From a virus: DNA of 60,034 bases. The stretch is from the IMG/VR virus record IMGVR_UViG_3300049215_000182, positions 1 to 60,034 of that record. One strand, given 5' to 3'. Below are positions 31,872 through 40,331 of this stretch, piece by piece. The position numbers were made by a program, and so were the translations under genes. Every line of letters begins with the position of its first letter. Positions within the stretch are counted from its first letter, which is position 1. Below the pieces are notes generated by a model, which saw nothing but the letters and a program-made list of their open reading frames with translations, was not told where the DNA came from and searched no databases.

Positions 31872-32339
31872 ATGCCTAACACAGTTAGTCCAGCGTATAC
31901 ACGTGAAGATGCTCTGGCTTACAAGCTCAATCTAGCCTATGACATGAGCATCAGAGGAGCAGCCTATTCTATCGACCAGCATATGGCGATGTGTCATGTG
32001 TCTAACGTGGCTATGGGCTGGTGGTCAGACCTCGAACATTTCAAGGAGACAGGAGAGCATAAGCCTGTCGAACGAAATGTGGGTGAACTTCTGATGCTCA
32101 TTACCACTGAACTGAGCGAAGCCTTTGAAGGACATCGTACCAACCAGATGTCCGACAAGATTCCAGAGTTCACGGCTATGGAGGAGGAGCTCGCAGATGT
32201 TCTCATCAGATTATTCGATACTGCCAGAGCGGCCAAGCTACGCCTTGGTGAAGCTTATGCCGCTAAGTTTGCCTACAATCAATCGCGTAAAGACCACACC
32301 CTCGAAGCTCGAGCCCAGAAGCATGGAAAGCAGTTTTGA
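31872..32339 (+). CDS. MazG-like nucleotide pyrophosphohydrolase
   Basis: Counted from ATG 31872 (AAGGA at 9 nt) the protein has 155 residues. The core NVGELLMLITTELSEAFEGH and MEEELADVLIRLFDTARA matches the EExxE and ExxDxxxxxxD metal-binding motifs of all-alpha NTP pyrophosphohydrolases of the MazG type. Such phage enzymes hydrolyse non-standard nucleotides or lower the host alarmone level. A longer frame from 31770 would overlap the preceding gene and has no ribosome site. Confidence 0.8.
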   Translation: MPNTVSPAYTREDALAYKLNLAYDMSIRGAAYSIDQHMAMCHVSNVAMGWWSDLEHFKETGEHKPVERNVGELLMLITTELSEAFEGHRTNQMSDKIPEFTAMEEELADVLIRLFDTARAAKLRLGEAYAAKFAYNQSRKDHTLEARAQKHGKQF

Positions 32340-32340
32340 G

Positions 32341-32622
32341 ATGAGGTATTTCCGCCTACCAGGTTTGAATGCTATTGTTCCTGCTAAGGGAAGCAGGTGG
32401 CGCCACAAAGGAAATGGCGTCACCTATGTCGTCACGGGATGGACAAACATCAGAAGCTTTGTTCCTCCCAACAATGAAGAGGAGGAAGAACGAGCACATA
32501 ACTACCCGCCTACTATCATCTACAGCATCATAGGCTGTGAAGGTATGTCTCTGGAACAGTTCTCTATGCCTTGGAGTAGGTGGGAATTAAGCATGGAGTC
32601 CCAAGACCTACCTGACTACTAG
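32341..32622 (+). CDS. Hypothetical protein, DUF1653-like (93 aa)
   Basis: The pattern RWRHKGNGVTYVVTGWTNI...PTIIYSIIGCEG...FSMPWSRWELSM resembles DUF1653-like small beta-barrel proteins (H/Y-K-G...Y.V...VVY...W.RP...F). The match is weak. It starts at ATG 32341, one base after the MazG stop; ATG 32323, overlapping MazG, is also possible. Confidence 0.55.
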   Translation: MRYFRLPGLNAIVPAKGSRWRHKGNGVTYVVTGWTNIRSFVPPNNEEEEERAHNYPPTIIYSIIGCEGMSLEQFSMPWSRWELSMESQDLPDY

Positions 32623-32662
32623 ATTAACACAGGCTCGCACACATAACTCGGGGGAGTTACGA

Positions 32663-33118
32663 ATGATGGAAAGGAATCTGCTAGCAACTACACTGATGCT
32701 GGGGCTGTTGCCATTGAGGGGGATAGCAGCAGCACCACCAGAAGGAAGTCCTGATTGGATCATCACACAGGATGACAAGCAAGCAATACAGGATACCTAC
32801 AATAAGAGTAGTGACCATTGCTGTGGCTACGCAGATGGACGACCACTGAACGATAACGGGATACGGTTCAATACTACTACTCAGCACTACGAGGTAAGGT
32901 ACAATAAGGCTAGGTGGGATTCCGGAACCGTAAGCCAGGCGCCAGCAACTACAGAGAAGGACGACGTGTGGTTGGAGGTGATACCTGGGAAGCTCACCTT
33001 CGATTACCAGCCATGGAGGTTTACCGAAGCTTGGGTGTCAAGGTGGCAAGACATCAACGGCACCAAGATAGAAGAACACCAAGAGATTCTCTGCCTCTCC
33101 GTACGAGCCGGATATTAG
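32663..33118 (+). CDS. Predicted exported protein (151 aa)
   Basis: A typical Sec signal peptide is visible: MMER, a hydrophobic core (LLATTLMLGLLPL) and a cleavage-like end, GIAAA. The mature part contains SSDHCCGYADGRPL with two adjacent cysteines, and a Trp-rich end (WLEVIPGKLTFDYQPWRFTE). No family is recognised with confidence; similar small exported proteins with a CC motif occur in alphaproteobacterial genomes. Export to the periplasm would suit a cell-envelope or superinfection-exclusion role, which is inferred. GGGGGAG stands about 10 nt before the start. Confidence 0.7.
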   Translation: MMERNLLATTLMLGLLPLRGIAAAPPEGSPDWIITQDDKQAIQDTYNKSSDHCCGYADGRPLNDNGIRFNTTTQHYEVRYNKARWDSGTVSQAPATTEKDDVWLEVIPGKLTFDYQPWRFTEAWVSRWQDINGTKIEEHQEILCLSVRAGY

Positions 33119-33128
33119 AGGAGACTAG

Positions 33129-33329
33129 ATGACAGAAACACCAATAGATTTCAAGTGCAAGGTATGTGGCAAGGAATGTGACATATCACCCACAGATGGT
33201 TCTGGTGCTATATGCCCTGAACACTGTGAGGACCACGAGTACGAATACCAGCATGACGTGGCTTGGTATCACTGTAAACACTACAATGATCCAGCACCTC
33301 ACGACTACTGGTACGACTTCGACTACTAA
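33129..33329 (+). CDS. Small zinc-ribbon-like protein (66 aa)
   Basis: CKVCGKECDI and CPEHCEDHEYEY give a CxxC...CxxxC/H-type site, followed by an acidic/aromatic end (HYNDPAPHDYWYDFDY). It is the last gene of the rightward block and has AGGAGA before ATG 33129. Function unknown. Confidence 0.65.
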   Translation: MTETPIDFKCKVCGKECDISPTDGSGAICPEHCEDHEYEYQHDVAWYHCKHYNDPAPHDYWYDFDY

Positions 33330-33374
33330 AAGCACCTAGTTTTGCCTGTTTGTTGCTGCACTATAAGCTGGATA

Positions 33375-33400
33375 AGGAAAGCCCCTCACGGGGCTTTCCT
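33375..33400. terminator. Bidirectional terminator between the two gene blocks
   Basis: A perfect 11-bp stem AGGAAAGCCCC/GGGGCTTTCCT with a TCAC loop. The A-run on one side and the T-run on the other let it end transcripts from either direction. It lies exactly where the rightward and leftward genes converge. Confidence 0.9.
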
Positions 33401-33432
33401 AGTCTTAGGCAAGTGTGCCTCGAGCAACGCTA

Positions 33433-33467
33433 TTGACGGGGGCTCGAGTACAGCGCGAAGCGCTTGG
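33433..33467 (-). repeat. Dispersed repeat B, copy 2
   Basis: On the - strand it reads CCAAGCGCTTCGCGCT followed by GTACTCGAG and CCCCCGTCAA, differing from copy 1 (2983-3016) by one inserted base and a few changes. It lies between the terminator and the holin stop codon. Confidence 0.7.
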
Positions 33468-33492
33468 AACCCTTGGTCTTGGACCTACTACG

Positions 33493-33783
33493 TCACGATT
33501 TTTGTGGTCCTGAAACGGGCTTTGCTTCCGCGAGGGTTATTGCCGCTTTGAGTTTGTCGGCATTGAGTTCATTCTTTGCGTTGGCATAGTTGCCACCTAG
33601 CCAGTTGAGGATCATCCGGAAGTAGAAATACCACTTGCTGGATGTAGGGGTAGATTGCGGCAGCCAGGCAGCTAGCTGTGCACATATACCGCACAGTGCT
33701 ACGAACAGTAAGACGGTAATCGGAATGTAGCTAGCCGGCATCCCGATGGTGGTCAACAAGGCAGTAAGTTCATCAGCAGTCAT
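33493..33783 (-). CDS. Putative holin (96 aa)
   Basis: One clear hydrophobic segment (YIPITVLLFVALCGICAQLAAWL) near residue 20-42 is followed by MILNWLGGNYANAKNEL, a phrase typical of short phage holins of proteobacteria that ends in a charged tail. GGAGG stands 5 nt before the start. It lies directly downstream of the endolysin gene, the expected place. It would form the membrane lesion that releases endolysin. Confidence 0.75.
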   Translation of the reverse strand: MTADELTALLTTIGMPASYIPITVLLFVALCGICAQLAAWLPQSTPTSSKWYFYFRMILNWLGGNYANAKNELNADKLKAAITLAEAKPVSGPQKS

Positions 33784-33784
33784 C

Positions 33785-34537
33785 TTAGCCTCCGTTGGGT
33801 TGGGTGGTGTCTAGCAGACTTAGTTGCATCTGATTTAGTGAATCAGATGACGTAGATGTTTGGTCGCCTACAACTGCAACTGGAATCTTTTCAGGTACAG
33901 CATTAGAGGGAACAGAAGCTCCTAATGCCTTTAGGGCAATGTTGCACATTGCAATACGGTCATCAAGGCCTATGGTCCCTCCGTTGATCCTTATAGAGAG
34001 CTTTGTCAGAGCCCAAGCATCTGCTAAGGCACCACAATCCAGGTTAATCCAATCCCAACACCCTGCCTCAGCTGCGCCGCTTGGCGTTTCCATCCAGCTG
34101 GCCATGTCAGCTGGAGTGCGGCCGTAGGCGTTGGCTAGCTTGGTGTAGGCTTCTCGACCAGTAGTCTGTAATGCTCCACGGCCTCTGAATAGATAGCCGT
34201 CACCTGATTCTGGAGGACCGTTACCCATTCTGTTGGCATAAACAAAGTTGCCTATCTTCTCAGGCTGCCTAGCATACTGCATTGCCAAAGCTAATGATGG
34301 AAAGCGCTGAGGCCAGGTATTGCGGAGACCCTGAGCGCTGTAGTTCATGTTCTCCACTAGCTCGGTGAAACCGCCTGACTCAACAACTACCTGCCCTATG
34401 AAGGCAGCTAGTTGATGCACAGAGGTGATCTTGTACCGCTCTAAGGGGCCACGGAAGGCAGTAGACCACACGTTGATGTTGTATGAGGACATGTGTGGGC
34501 ATGAAGCAACCAAAGCTGGGGTGATATCAATAGCCAT
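33785..34537 (-). CDS. GH19-type endolysin
   Basis: This 250-residue muralytic enzyme of the chitinase-19 type degrades peptidoglycan at lysis. The core signature is present: FIGQVVVESGGFTELVENMNYS carries the catalytic Glu, then FVYANRMGNG, GYLFRGRGALQTTGR and a second Glu in SGAAEAGCWDW. No signal peptide or transmembrane anchor is seen, so release through the holin next to it is expected. The C-terminal 50 residues are Ser/Thr/Gln-rich. GGGAG lies 6 nt before ATG. Confidence 0.88.
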   Translation of the reverse strand: MAIDITPALVASCPHMSSYNINVWSTAFRGPLERYKITSVHQLAAFIGQVVVESGGFTELVENMNYSAQGLRNTWPQRFPSLALAMQYARQPEKIGNFVYANRMGNGPPESGDGYLFRGRGALQTTGREAYTKLANAYGRTPADMASWMETPSGAAEAGCWDWINLDCGALADAWALTKLSIRINGGTIGLDDRIAMCNIALKALGASVPSNAVPEKIPVAVVGDQTSTSSDSLNQMQLSLLDTTQPNGG

Positions 34538-34539
34538 GA

Positions 34540-35391
34540 CTAGCTCCCTTGCCTGCCTGATGCTCCTAAGGGAGCAGGGCTTGTTTGGTAGATGGTACTC
34601 GGGAAGAAATCACGTTCAGGGTAGCGCTCACCAGGATGTGTCTTCTCCCAGAGCATGGAGTTGATACGATTCTGGTTGGCCATCTGGATGTTGGAGATAT
34701 TCGACATGGCATGGAACTGCTGTTCGATCTCCACAAGTCTAGCAGATACTTCAGCTCGCGCTGAGGCTCGATCAGCCACGACTTTGGCTTCCTGCTGCTC
34801 CAAGGATTGAATACGCATGTTGATCTGTACACGGTCGGCTTGGCTAGCAGCTTCTGAAGCACTTGAATGTGACGTAGCTTCGGATAGCCGCTGTAGTGTA
34901 TCAGCTGATGTCTTCTGCTCTGCGATCAGAGAGGCTAGCTGGGTCTCCTGGTTGGAGATCAACCTGTCTTGGGTATTGTCCTTGATGTTTATATCTGTGA
35001 TCTGCTTATCGTGAGCAGTCTGGTTAGTCTGCAGCTGTGAGATGTTGCTTGTGATAGGAGCTACAGCCTTATCGATCTGCCCTGAGATGAAGTATAGGCT
35101 ACCGCCTCCTGCAAAGGGAATCAGAGAGAAGAGGAGCACTAGCATAGGGTAATTGACCTTGCGACTCTCCTTGAACTCCACGATGAGTGCTTGAACAGCA
35201 GCACCTAGATCATTCAGTTGCCCCTTAATATCTTCCTGATCCTTCTTCAGGACAATGAATTCCTCACGCTGTGTTTGTAGGCGTCGATCAAGTGAGGAAG
35301 ATGGGTTATGTCCATCCATCATCGAAGCAAACCAGTCACGTATCTCATCAGATGTAGCGCCTTGTGTCTTTGAACCATCTTCCATTTTCAT
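34540..35391 (-). CDS. Membrane-anchored coiled-coil protein of the lysis region (283 aa)
   Basis: Residues 1-75 are polar and helical (LDRRLQTQREEFIVLKKDQE); one span follows (YPMLVLLFSLIPFAGGGSLYF, about 81-101), then a long coiled coil (ISQLQTNQTAHDKQITDINI; QRLSEATSHSSASEAASQAD; SARAEVSARLVEIEQQFHAM). The topology of one span plus a long coiled coil is like spanin or tail-associated membrane proteins, but the long N-terminal part before the span is unusual for a spanin. It is read with the endolysin and holin genes. Confidence 0.7.
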   Translation of the reverse strand: MKMEDGSKTQGATSDEIRDWFASMMDGHNPSSSLDRRLQTQREEFIVLKKDQEDIKGQLNDLGAAVQALIVEFKESRKVNYPMLVLLFSLIPFAGGGSLYFISGQIDKAVAPITSNISQLQTNQTAHDKQITDINIKDNTQDRLISNQETQLASLIAEQKTSADTLQRLSEATSHSSASEAASQADRVQINMRIQSLEQQEAKVVADRASARAEVSARLVEIEQQFHAMSNISNIQMANQNRINSMLWEKTHPGERYPERDFFPSTIYQTSPAPLGASGRQGS

Positions 35392-35559
35392 CTCACCTTA
35401 TTAGATAGCCCAGGACGAGTTGACAGTGTCCTAACACACTGTGTCACGTATAGAACTGTAGCTGCCGCCAGCACGCGGGCTGGTTAGCCACCGTGGCGAA
35501 CGCTATCCCGGCGCACGCCAGTTGTCGAAGCCCTCAAGGGCCTGAATGGTCGCGGTCAT

Positions 35560-38500
35560 TTAACGAACTCCGGTGAGGGTCAAGCTGAGATCGGCAAGCG
35601 TCACGTCCGCAGTGGCCTGATTGACGATGTTAAGCGTGCCGCCTGCCGTGATCGTGGTGGCGCTCGCGACGGAGATCGTTCCTGTCGAGGAAGATGCGGG
35701 GATGACGATGCTTCCGACCTGAGTGACACCGTTCGAGATCGTCAACGTGTTGGAGGCGGTTGCCGCCGTGCCCGCGCCGACGTAGGAGCCTGAGAAGTTC
35801 GTGGGGAACACCACTTGGCGAGCCATGACGGCGCGCACGAGTTTCTGAGAGGACGCGAGGGTTCCCGGATTGAACACGAGAAGGTCGAAGGGTTGTTGAC
35901 CAACGGTCGTGATCGTGCCGCCCGAGTTCATCGCGATTCCGGTGCCCGCATTGAGTGTGCTAGCCGATACGACTGTTCCAGCCGACTCCAGCGTCAGCTG
36001 CTGGGGAGCCGTGACGGTGAGCGTACTGCCACTGAGCACAGCGCTCAGGTTGGTGGAGAAGTTGATCTCCGATAGGTTCACTGCTGCGATGCTGGCTGCT
36101 CCGTAGGCCGTGAAGCCTGTCGGGACGCTGTAGGCGAAGGTCGAGCTGCCGAAGTTGGCCGTCGCACTCGACCCAGACCCGAGGACAGCCACAGCAGGGT
36201 GGGGGGTTCCCACCACAGGCATCGTACTGCCCCCAGTCCCTGTCGCGGGGTTGCCGCTGACCCAGGAGCCCCCGATGTTGAACCACAGTTTGCCTGCATT
36301 GACGTCCCAGGCGATGCCGATGGTGGTGCTGGCGCCATAGGTGATGCCAGTCTCGTAGGACCCATTGCCGGCATACCACACACTCCCCTGGCCCTCGAAT
36401 CCTATACCGCTGCTGTCGCTGCTGCCCATCCAGGCGCCCAGCGCCGCGCCGTAGGTGGCGAGGCCGATCATGGTATTGGAGCCGGTTTGGGAGCCTGTGG
36501 TGATTTCCCAATAGAACTTTGTGACCCCTGTAGTGTTCGTGGACTGGGCGATGCACATTGTCCAGTTGTAGGAGCCCGTGTTGGAGCCGTTGAACGTCAG
36601 GTTGCCTCCGCTGAGCGTAGACGACCCCCCGACGTAGGAAGGGTTCCACGTCGAGCCCGCGACCGTGCTGCCTCCGATCAAAGTTCCCTGGTTGGCGTAG
36701 GATAGTCCCTGGAGAGTGGCGGTCCCCGACGACACGGCAGCCGTCACACCGTTGGTCGCCACGAGCGTGCCGAATGGGGTGTAGCTGCCTCCCTGGTATA
36801 GTTCGAGTGTCCCCGCACCACCTCCTCCACCGCCCGAGGTCAGAGTGAGAGTACCAGAGGCTACTGAGGCTGTGAGCCCCGATGAGACGTTGAGTGTGTT
36901 AGCAGAGACAACGGTGCCAGATGACTCGAAGTAGGTCTGTGGAGCACCTTGAATAGTCAGGGTACCACTAGCCAAGGTGGCAGTGAGATTTGACCCGAAG
37001 TTGAGGAAGCTTGCGGTCTCTGTAGTCCCTTGAGATTCCAGTGTTAGCTGTGTAGGGACAGACAGCTCCAAGGTCCCCGAGCTCACTGTACCAAGGAGCC
37101 CAGCGTTGAAAGAGATGGTGCCTACAGCATCGACGGTGTTGTTAACCTCAACAACTATCGAGGTGGCTACAGTCCCTGTAGTGCAGTTTACCCCTGATGA
37201 GGCACTTGAGGTACCCGCAGCATTGGAAGCTTGAACAAAGTAGGTGTAAGCAGTAGAAGCACTTGTAGAAGTGTCGAGGAACGTGGTGGATCCTTGAGCA
37301 CCATAGCCTACGATGGAGGCACTTGAGAAGGAAGCACCAGTACCTGATGCTCGGCTGATAGTGTAGAAGAGATTGGTCTGAGGTCCTGATGTCCAGGCAA
37401 TCTGCGCTTGGGTGCCCACAGCTGTAGCTGTAACGCCACTTGGTGCTGATGGTACACTTGCAACTAGAGTCCCGCTGGATACAGATGCGGCGGTGGCGTA
37501 GGTAGATAGTGCAAGGCCGTTCTGACTATAAGCCTGTACACGGAAGATGTAATTGGTTGAAGCTACAGCTGGTGTCAATGTGTAAGATGTAGCTGCTGAA
37601 CCTACTTGGATAGGAGTGCTATATGTAGAGCCTCCATTTGTTGACCAGCTAACATTGTAGCCTGCCAGATTCGGACCTGTTGAGGCTGTCCATGATACAG
37701 TCATGTTCAGCAGAGTAGTACCGTCAGCCTGAGTCGTCCGAGTGACAGCAGTAGAGGCCGACGTAGGAGGAGCTATGGTATAACCTACACCTGTAGGCGT
37801 ATAAGTGTAAGCGCTAACGCCGGACAGCTGTTCAAGGGCATTGCCGAATTGGTTGAAGCTCAGGAACTTGAAGTAGAGAGTTGTGCCTACGTAAGCCTGA
37901 GGCAGAGAATAGGTAAACGTATCAGCAGAGCTAATCCAGTAGAACTGTGCTCCTGTAGAATGTGATGCAGGCGTAGTATTGTAGACCCCTCGACGTAAAC
38001 CTGTAAGGTTGTATGTGAATGCACCTGTAGATGTAGAGGTGCCAAAGGATATGATCTCGTTGTCGATCAAAGATGCTGTGCGATAGGCATTGGCGTCAGC
38101 GCTGGTGAAGCTGGTTGGGAGGGTAGTATCACTCTCCGTTAGGTTGACGGATATCGTGTTGGAGTTGTCAGGGTCGACATGCAAAGCAAGAGAAGCTGAT
38201 AGCGTGCCTTGAATAATTGGGCTTGTGACCTGTCCTACAGAAGCATAGTTGGTACCATCAGCCGATACCCAGATCTGTGCTCCGCCCCAATTAGCTCCTC
38301 CTGAAGCACCAATCCACAGTTCAGGTACACCACCTGTTAAGCTTACAGGAGGCTCAATAATCAGTGGAGGGTTCACTACTCCAGGATCTACTTGGGTATT
38401 GACGATATTATTCGTAACTGATTGCTTTGGATGGGCACTAGATATGCCGACACTTCCAGGGCATTCTTCAGCTCCGAATTTCAGATAGCCTTTGTCATCC

Positions 38501-39723
38501 TCGCTAACATCAGTAATCCTGACAGGAGTTGTAATGATGCCGATATTGGAATCTGTTAAGGTAACAATGTCACCTGGCTCAAGAAGGATGTAGGAATAGT
38601 CAAGCGTGAACTCATAGGTGTTCCTGATGTAGACGCTTCGCTGCCCTATCAAGGAGGCCATGATAGCAGCTACATTAGGATCACACACCTCGTCTGCTGT
38701 GACAGTCTGCGACTGCAGCTGGCCAAAGGTTGAGACAGAGGTAGAGTCTTCCCAGTATGTGGGGTCGGTATTGTAAAGATCGTTCCGGTTGCGGTTGTCG
38801 ATCTCTACGCGATTGTAGCCATCAGCAGGGTCAATACGCGTGACTGTTACAAGGGGACCATCTTTGGAATCGGGGATGAAGTCACTCTCATCCAGAGCGT
38901 AGATGGGCGTTAGGTTAGGAGTATAGGTCACCCCGTTGCTGGTGATTGTCGCGTCCCCCAAAGGGACAAATTTCATCTCCACACCATTCCAGAAGATCCA
39001 AGAATTGGTGAGCTGCGCCCATCTCTGTAACGTTTGGGTAGCCTGTTCCTGTGTGCGGAGGTACGGTGACAGCAAGAGAGCTTGAGCTAGGCAGTAGGTC
39101 CTGTAAGTGCTCAGAGAGGTGCTGTCAATGTAAGTAGCGCCTGGATCAAGGCCATAGAGAGAATTAGTCAGGTAGTCATTGATAATGTCTGCTGGGTTAG
39201 CATCTGGGATGCCTGCTATGCTGCAGGTACCAGAGAGATAGCCATCTACCTCAAAAGTAAGGTTGGGTAACGTAGCACTCTCACCTAGTGAGTACTTCTG
39301 CGACCAGACATACGCTGTGCCTGCGTAGCTCAGGCTCTGGCTGGGGAAGTTTGACGTGAACCAGCTAGGTATGGCCTGGCTCTGAGTGCCCGTTACTAGA
39401 CCTAGATTCCAGTAGCTAAGGCTTTCCGATTGCTGGTCTTGCCAGCATTGTAGGACATCCTGGATCGTACCCTCACATAGGGCAGCAATTAAGGCACACC
39501 AGTAGTCATATGTGCCGCCACCTTTACCTCCGCCACCCTTACCGCCACCTTTACCAGAGACGGGCTTCGATATGAAGTTGCCAGTCCAAATCAGGTTGCA
39601 GCCAATTCGGTTGCGGCCCCATAGCAAGGGGATGCATACACCTAAGGCAGATGTCTGGATGTCCAGTGATGTGTATCGCGTGATCTTTTGGGCAGCAGAT
39701 CCACCATTGCCAAACAGACCCAT
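35560..39723 (-). CDS. J-like tail tip protein with fibronectin III and SPRY-like domains
   Basis: This 1387-residue protein starts like gene-transfer-agent gp15 and J-type hub proteins, with a Gly/Lys-rich loop (GKGGGKGGGGKGGG, about 56-70), then Phage-tail_3-like sequence (ALDESDFIPDSKDG; LLEPGDIVTLTDSNIG). Residues of about 640-850 hold two fibronectin III domains. From about 880 on there are repeated beta units (LTLESQGT, YFESSGTV, LTLESAGTV). A SPRY/ConA-like domain (FYWEITTGS...GIAWDVNAGKLWFNIGGSW) stands at about 1050-1220. It would form the tail tip and host-binding fiber. The last third is markedly more GC-rich, suggesting recent replacement. Confidence 0.88.
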   Translation of the reverse strand: MGLFGNGGSAAQKITRYTSLDIQTSALGVCIPLLWGRNRIGCNLIWTGNFISKPVSGKGGGKGGGGKGGGTYDYWCALIAALCEGTIQDVLQCWQDQQSESLSYWNLGLVTGTQSQAIPSWFTSNFPSQSLSYAGTAYVWSQKYSLGESATLPNLTFEVDGYLSGTCSIAGIPDANPADIINDYLTNSLYGLDPGATYIDSTSLSTYRTYCLAQALLLSPYLRTQEQATQTLQRWAQLTNSWIFWNGVEMKFVPLGDATITSNGVTYTPNLTPIYALDESDFIPDSKDGPLVTVTRIDPADGYNRVEIDNRNRNDLYNTDPTYWEDSTSVSTFGQLQSQTVTADEVCDPNVAAIMASLIGQRSVYIRNTYEFTLDYSYILLEPGDIVTLTDSNIGIITTPVRITDVSEDDKGYLKFGAEECPGSVGISSAHPKQSVTNNIVNTQVDPGVVNPPLIIEPPVSLTGGVPELWIGASGGANWGGAQIWVSADGTNYASVGQVTSPIIQGTLSASLALHVDPDNSNTISVNLTESDTTLPTSFTSADANAYRTASLIDNEIISFGTSTSTGAFTYNLTGLRRGVYNTTPASHSTGAQFYWISSADTFTYSLPQAYVGTTLYFKFLSFNQFGNALEQLSGVSAYTYTPTGVGYTIAPPTSASTAVTRTTQADGTTLLNMTVSWTASTGPNLAGYNVSWSTNGGSTYSTPIQVGSAATSYTLTPAVASTNYIFRVQAYSQNGLALSTYATAASVSSGTLVASVPSAPSGVTATAVGTQAQIAWTSGPQTNLFYTISRASGTGASFSSASIVGYGAQGSTTFLDTSTSASTAYTYFVQASNAAGTSSASSGVNCTTGTVATSIVVEVNNTVDAVGTISFNAGLLGTVSSGTLELSVPTQLTLESQGTTETASFLNFGSNLTATLASGTLTIQGAPQTYFESSGTVVSANTLNVSSGLTASVASGTLTLTSGGGGGGAGTLELYQGGSYTPFGTLVATNGVTAAVSSGTATLQGLSYANQGTLIGGSTVAGSTWNPSYVGGSSTLSGGNLTFNGSNTGSYNWTMCIAQSTNTTGVTKFYWEITTGSQTGSNTMIGLATYGAALGAWMGSSDSSGIGFEGQGSVWYAGNGSYETGITYGASTTIGIAWDVNAGKLWFNIGGSWVSGNPATGTGGSTMPVVGTPHPAVAVLGSGSSATANFGSSTFAYSVPTGFTAYGAASIAAVNLSEINFSTNLSAVLSGSTLTVTAPQQLTLESAGTVVSASTLNAGTGIAMNSGGTITTVGQQPFDLLVFNPGTLASSQKLVRAVMARQVVFPTNFSGSYVGAGTAATASNTLTISNGVTQVGSIVIPASSSTGTISVASATTITAGGTLNIVNQATADVTLADLSLTLTGVR

Positions 39724-40331
39724 TACACATTACCTTGGTTGCTGATGCTATTGCTATTGCCGTTGGCAATCTGTTTGATGTGTGCCCACACGTCGAAGAT
39801 CTTCATAGGTCTTAACTGAGTGCCTCGCCTATCGAAATACCTTAGTTCAGGATCAGAGAGATCGCCTAAGGTACACTTTCCTGTTATAGCTGCCGCATGG
39901 ACAATCTGATTTGGTTTATGCGTGAAGATCCCGCTATGGGAGAAGCAGCGCCCAAACTTGAAGAGGGCGATGTCTCCTGGTTGAGCCGTTTGAACCTCGA
40001 TTGCCAAGGTTTGCATCCAGGCAAGGTACCGCTCTTCTGAATGATGTAGGTACCAAGTAGGCGGGTACGGTCTCGGATCGAATTCCTCCACCAGACCACT
40101 GCCAACGTAAGCAGCCACAAGAAGCATAGAGCAATCAACAGCACCGTTGGGCCCTTTCTCATATCCCTGCTGCCTATAAGGCGTTTGATCCCAAGTCAAG
40201 GCTTCAGCTACGACCAACGCACGTGCTTCAGCTTCAGCTTCAGCTTCACCCTGCATCAGAGCCAAGGCTTTTTGGGTAGGTACCAAGGTGATTGGGATCG
40301 GCGATTCATCTGTCTCTGTTTGGGACATCAT
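39723..40331 (-). CDS. NlpC/P60-type tail peptidase (202 aa)
   Basis: The catalytic Cys lies in GAVDCSMLLVAAYV and the His in GRCFSHSGIF, the NlpC/P60 order. Gene order (DUF2460, DUF2163, NlpC/P60, J-like) is that of the gene-transfer-agent distal tail (gp12-gp15). It would cut peptidoglycan during DNA entry. A run of Glu-Ala units (GEAEAEAEARA) near the N-terminus comes from a 6-bp DNA repeat. Start and stop overlap both neighbours (ATGATG; TAATG). Confidence 0.88.
   Translation of the reverse strand: MMSQTETDESPIPITLVPTQKALALMQGEAEAEAEARALVVAEALTWDQTPYRQQGYEKGPNGAVDCSMLLVAAYVGSGLVEEFDPRPYPPTWYLHHSEERYLAWMQTLAIEVQTAQPGDIALFKFGRCFSHSGIFTHKPNQIVHAAAITGKCTLGDLSDPELRYFDRRGTQLRPMKIFDVWAHIKQIANGNSNSISNQGNV

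Noticed and set aside
35960-36705. Several long frames in the GC-rich end of the tip protein gene
   Set aside because: High GC removes stop codons in all frames; only the 35560-39723 frame continues the tail protein with SPRY-like and beta-repeat sequence.
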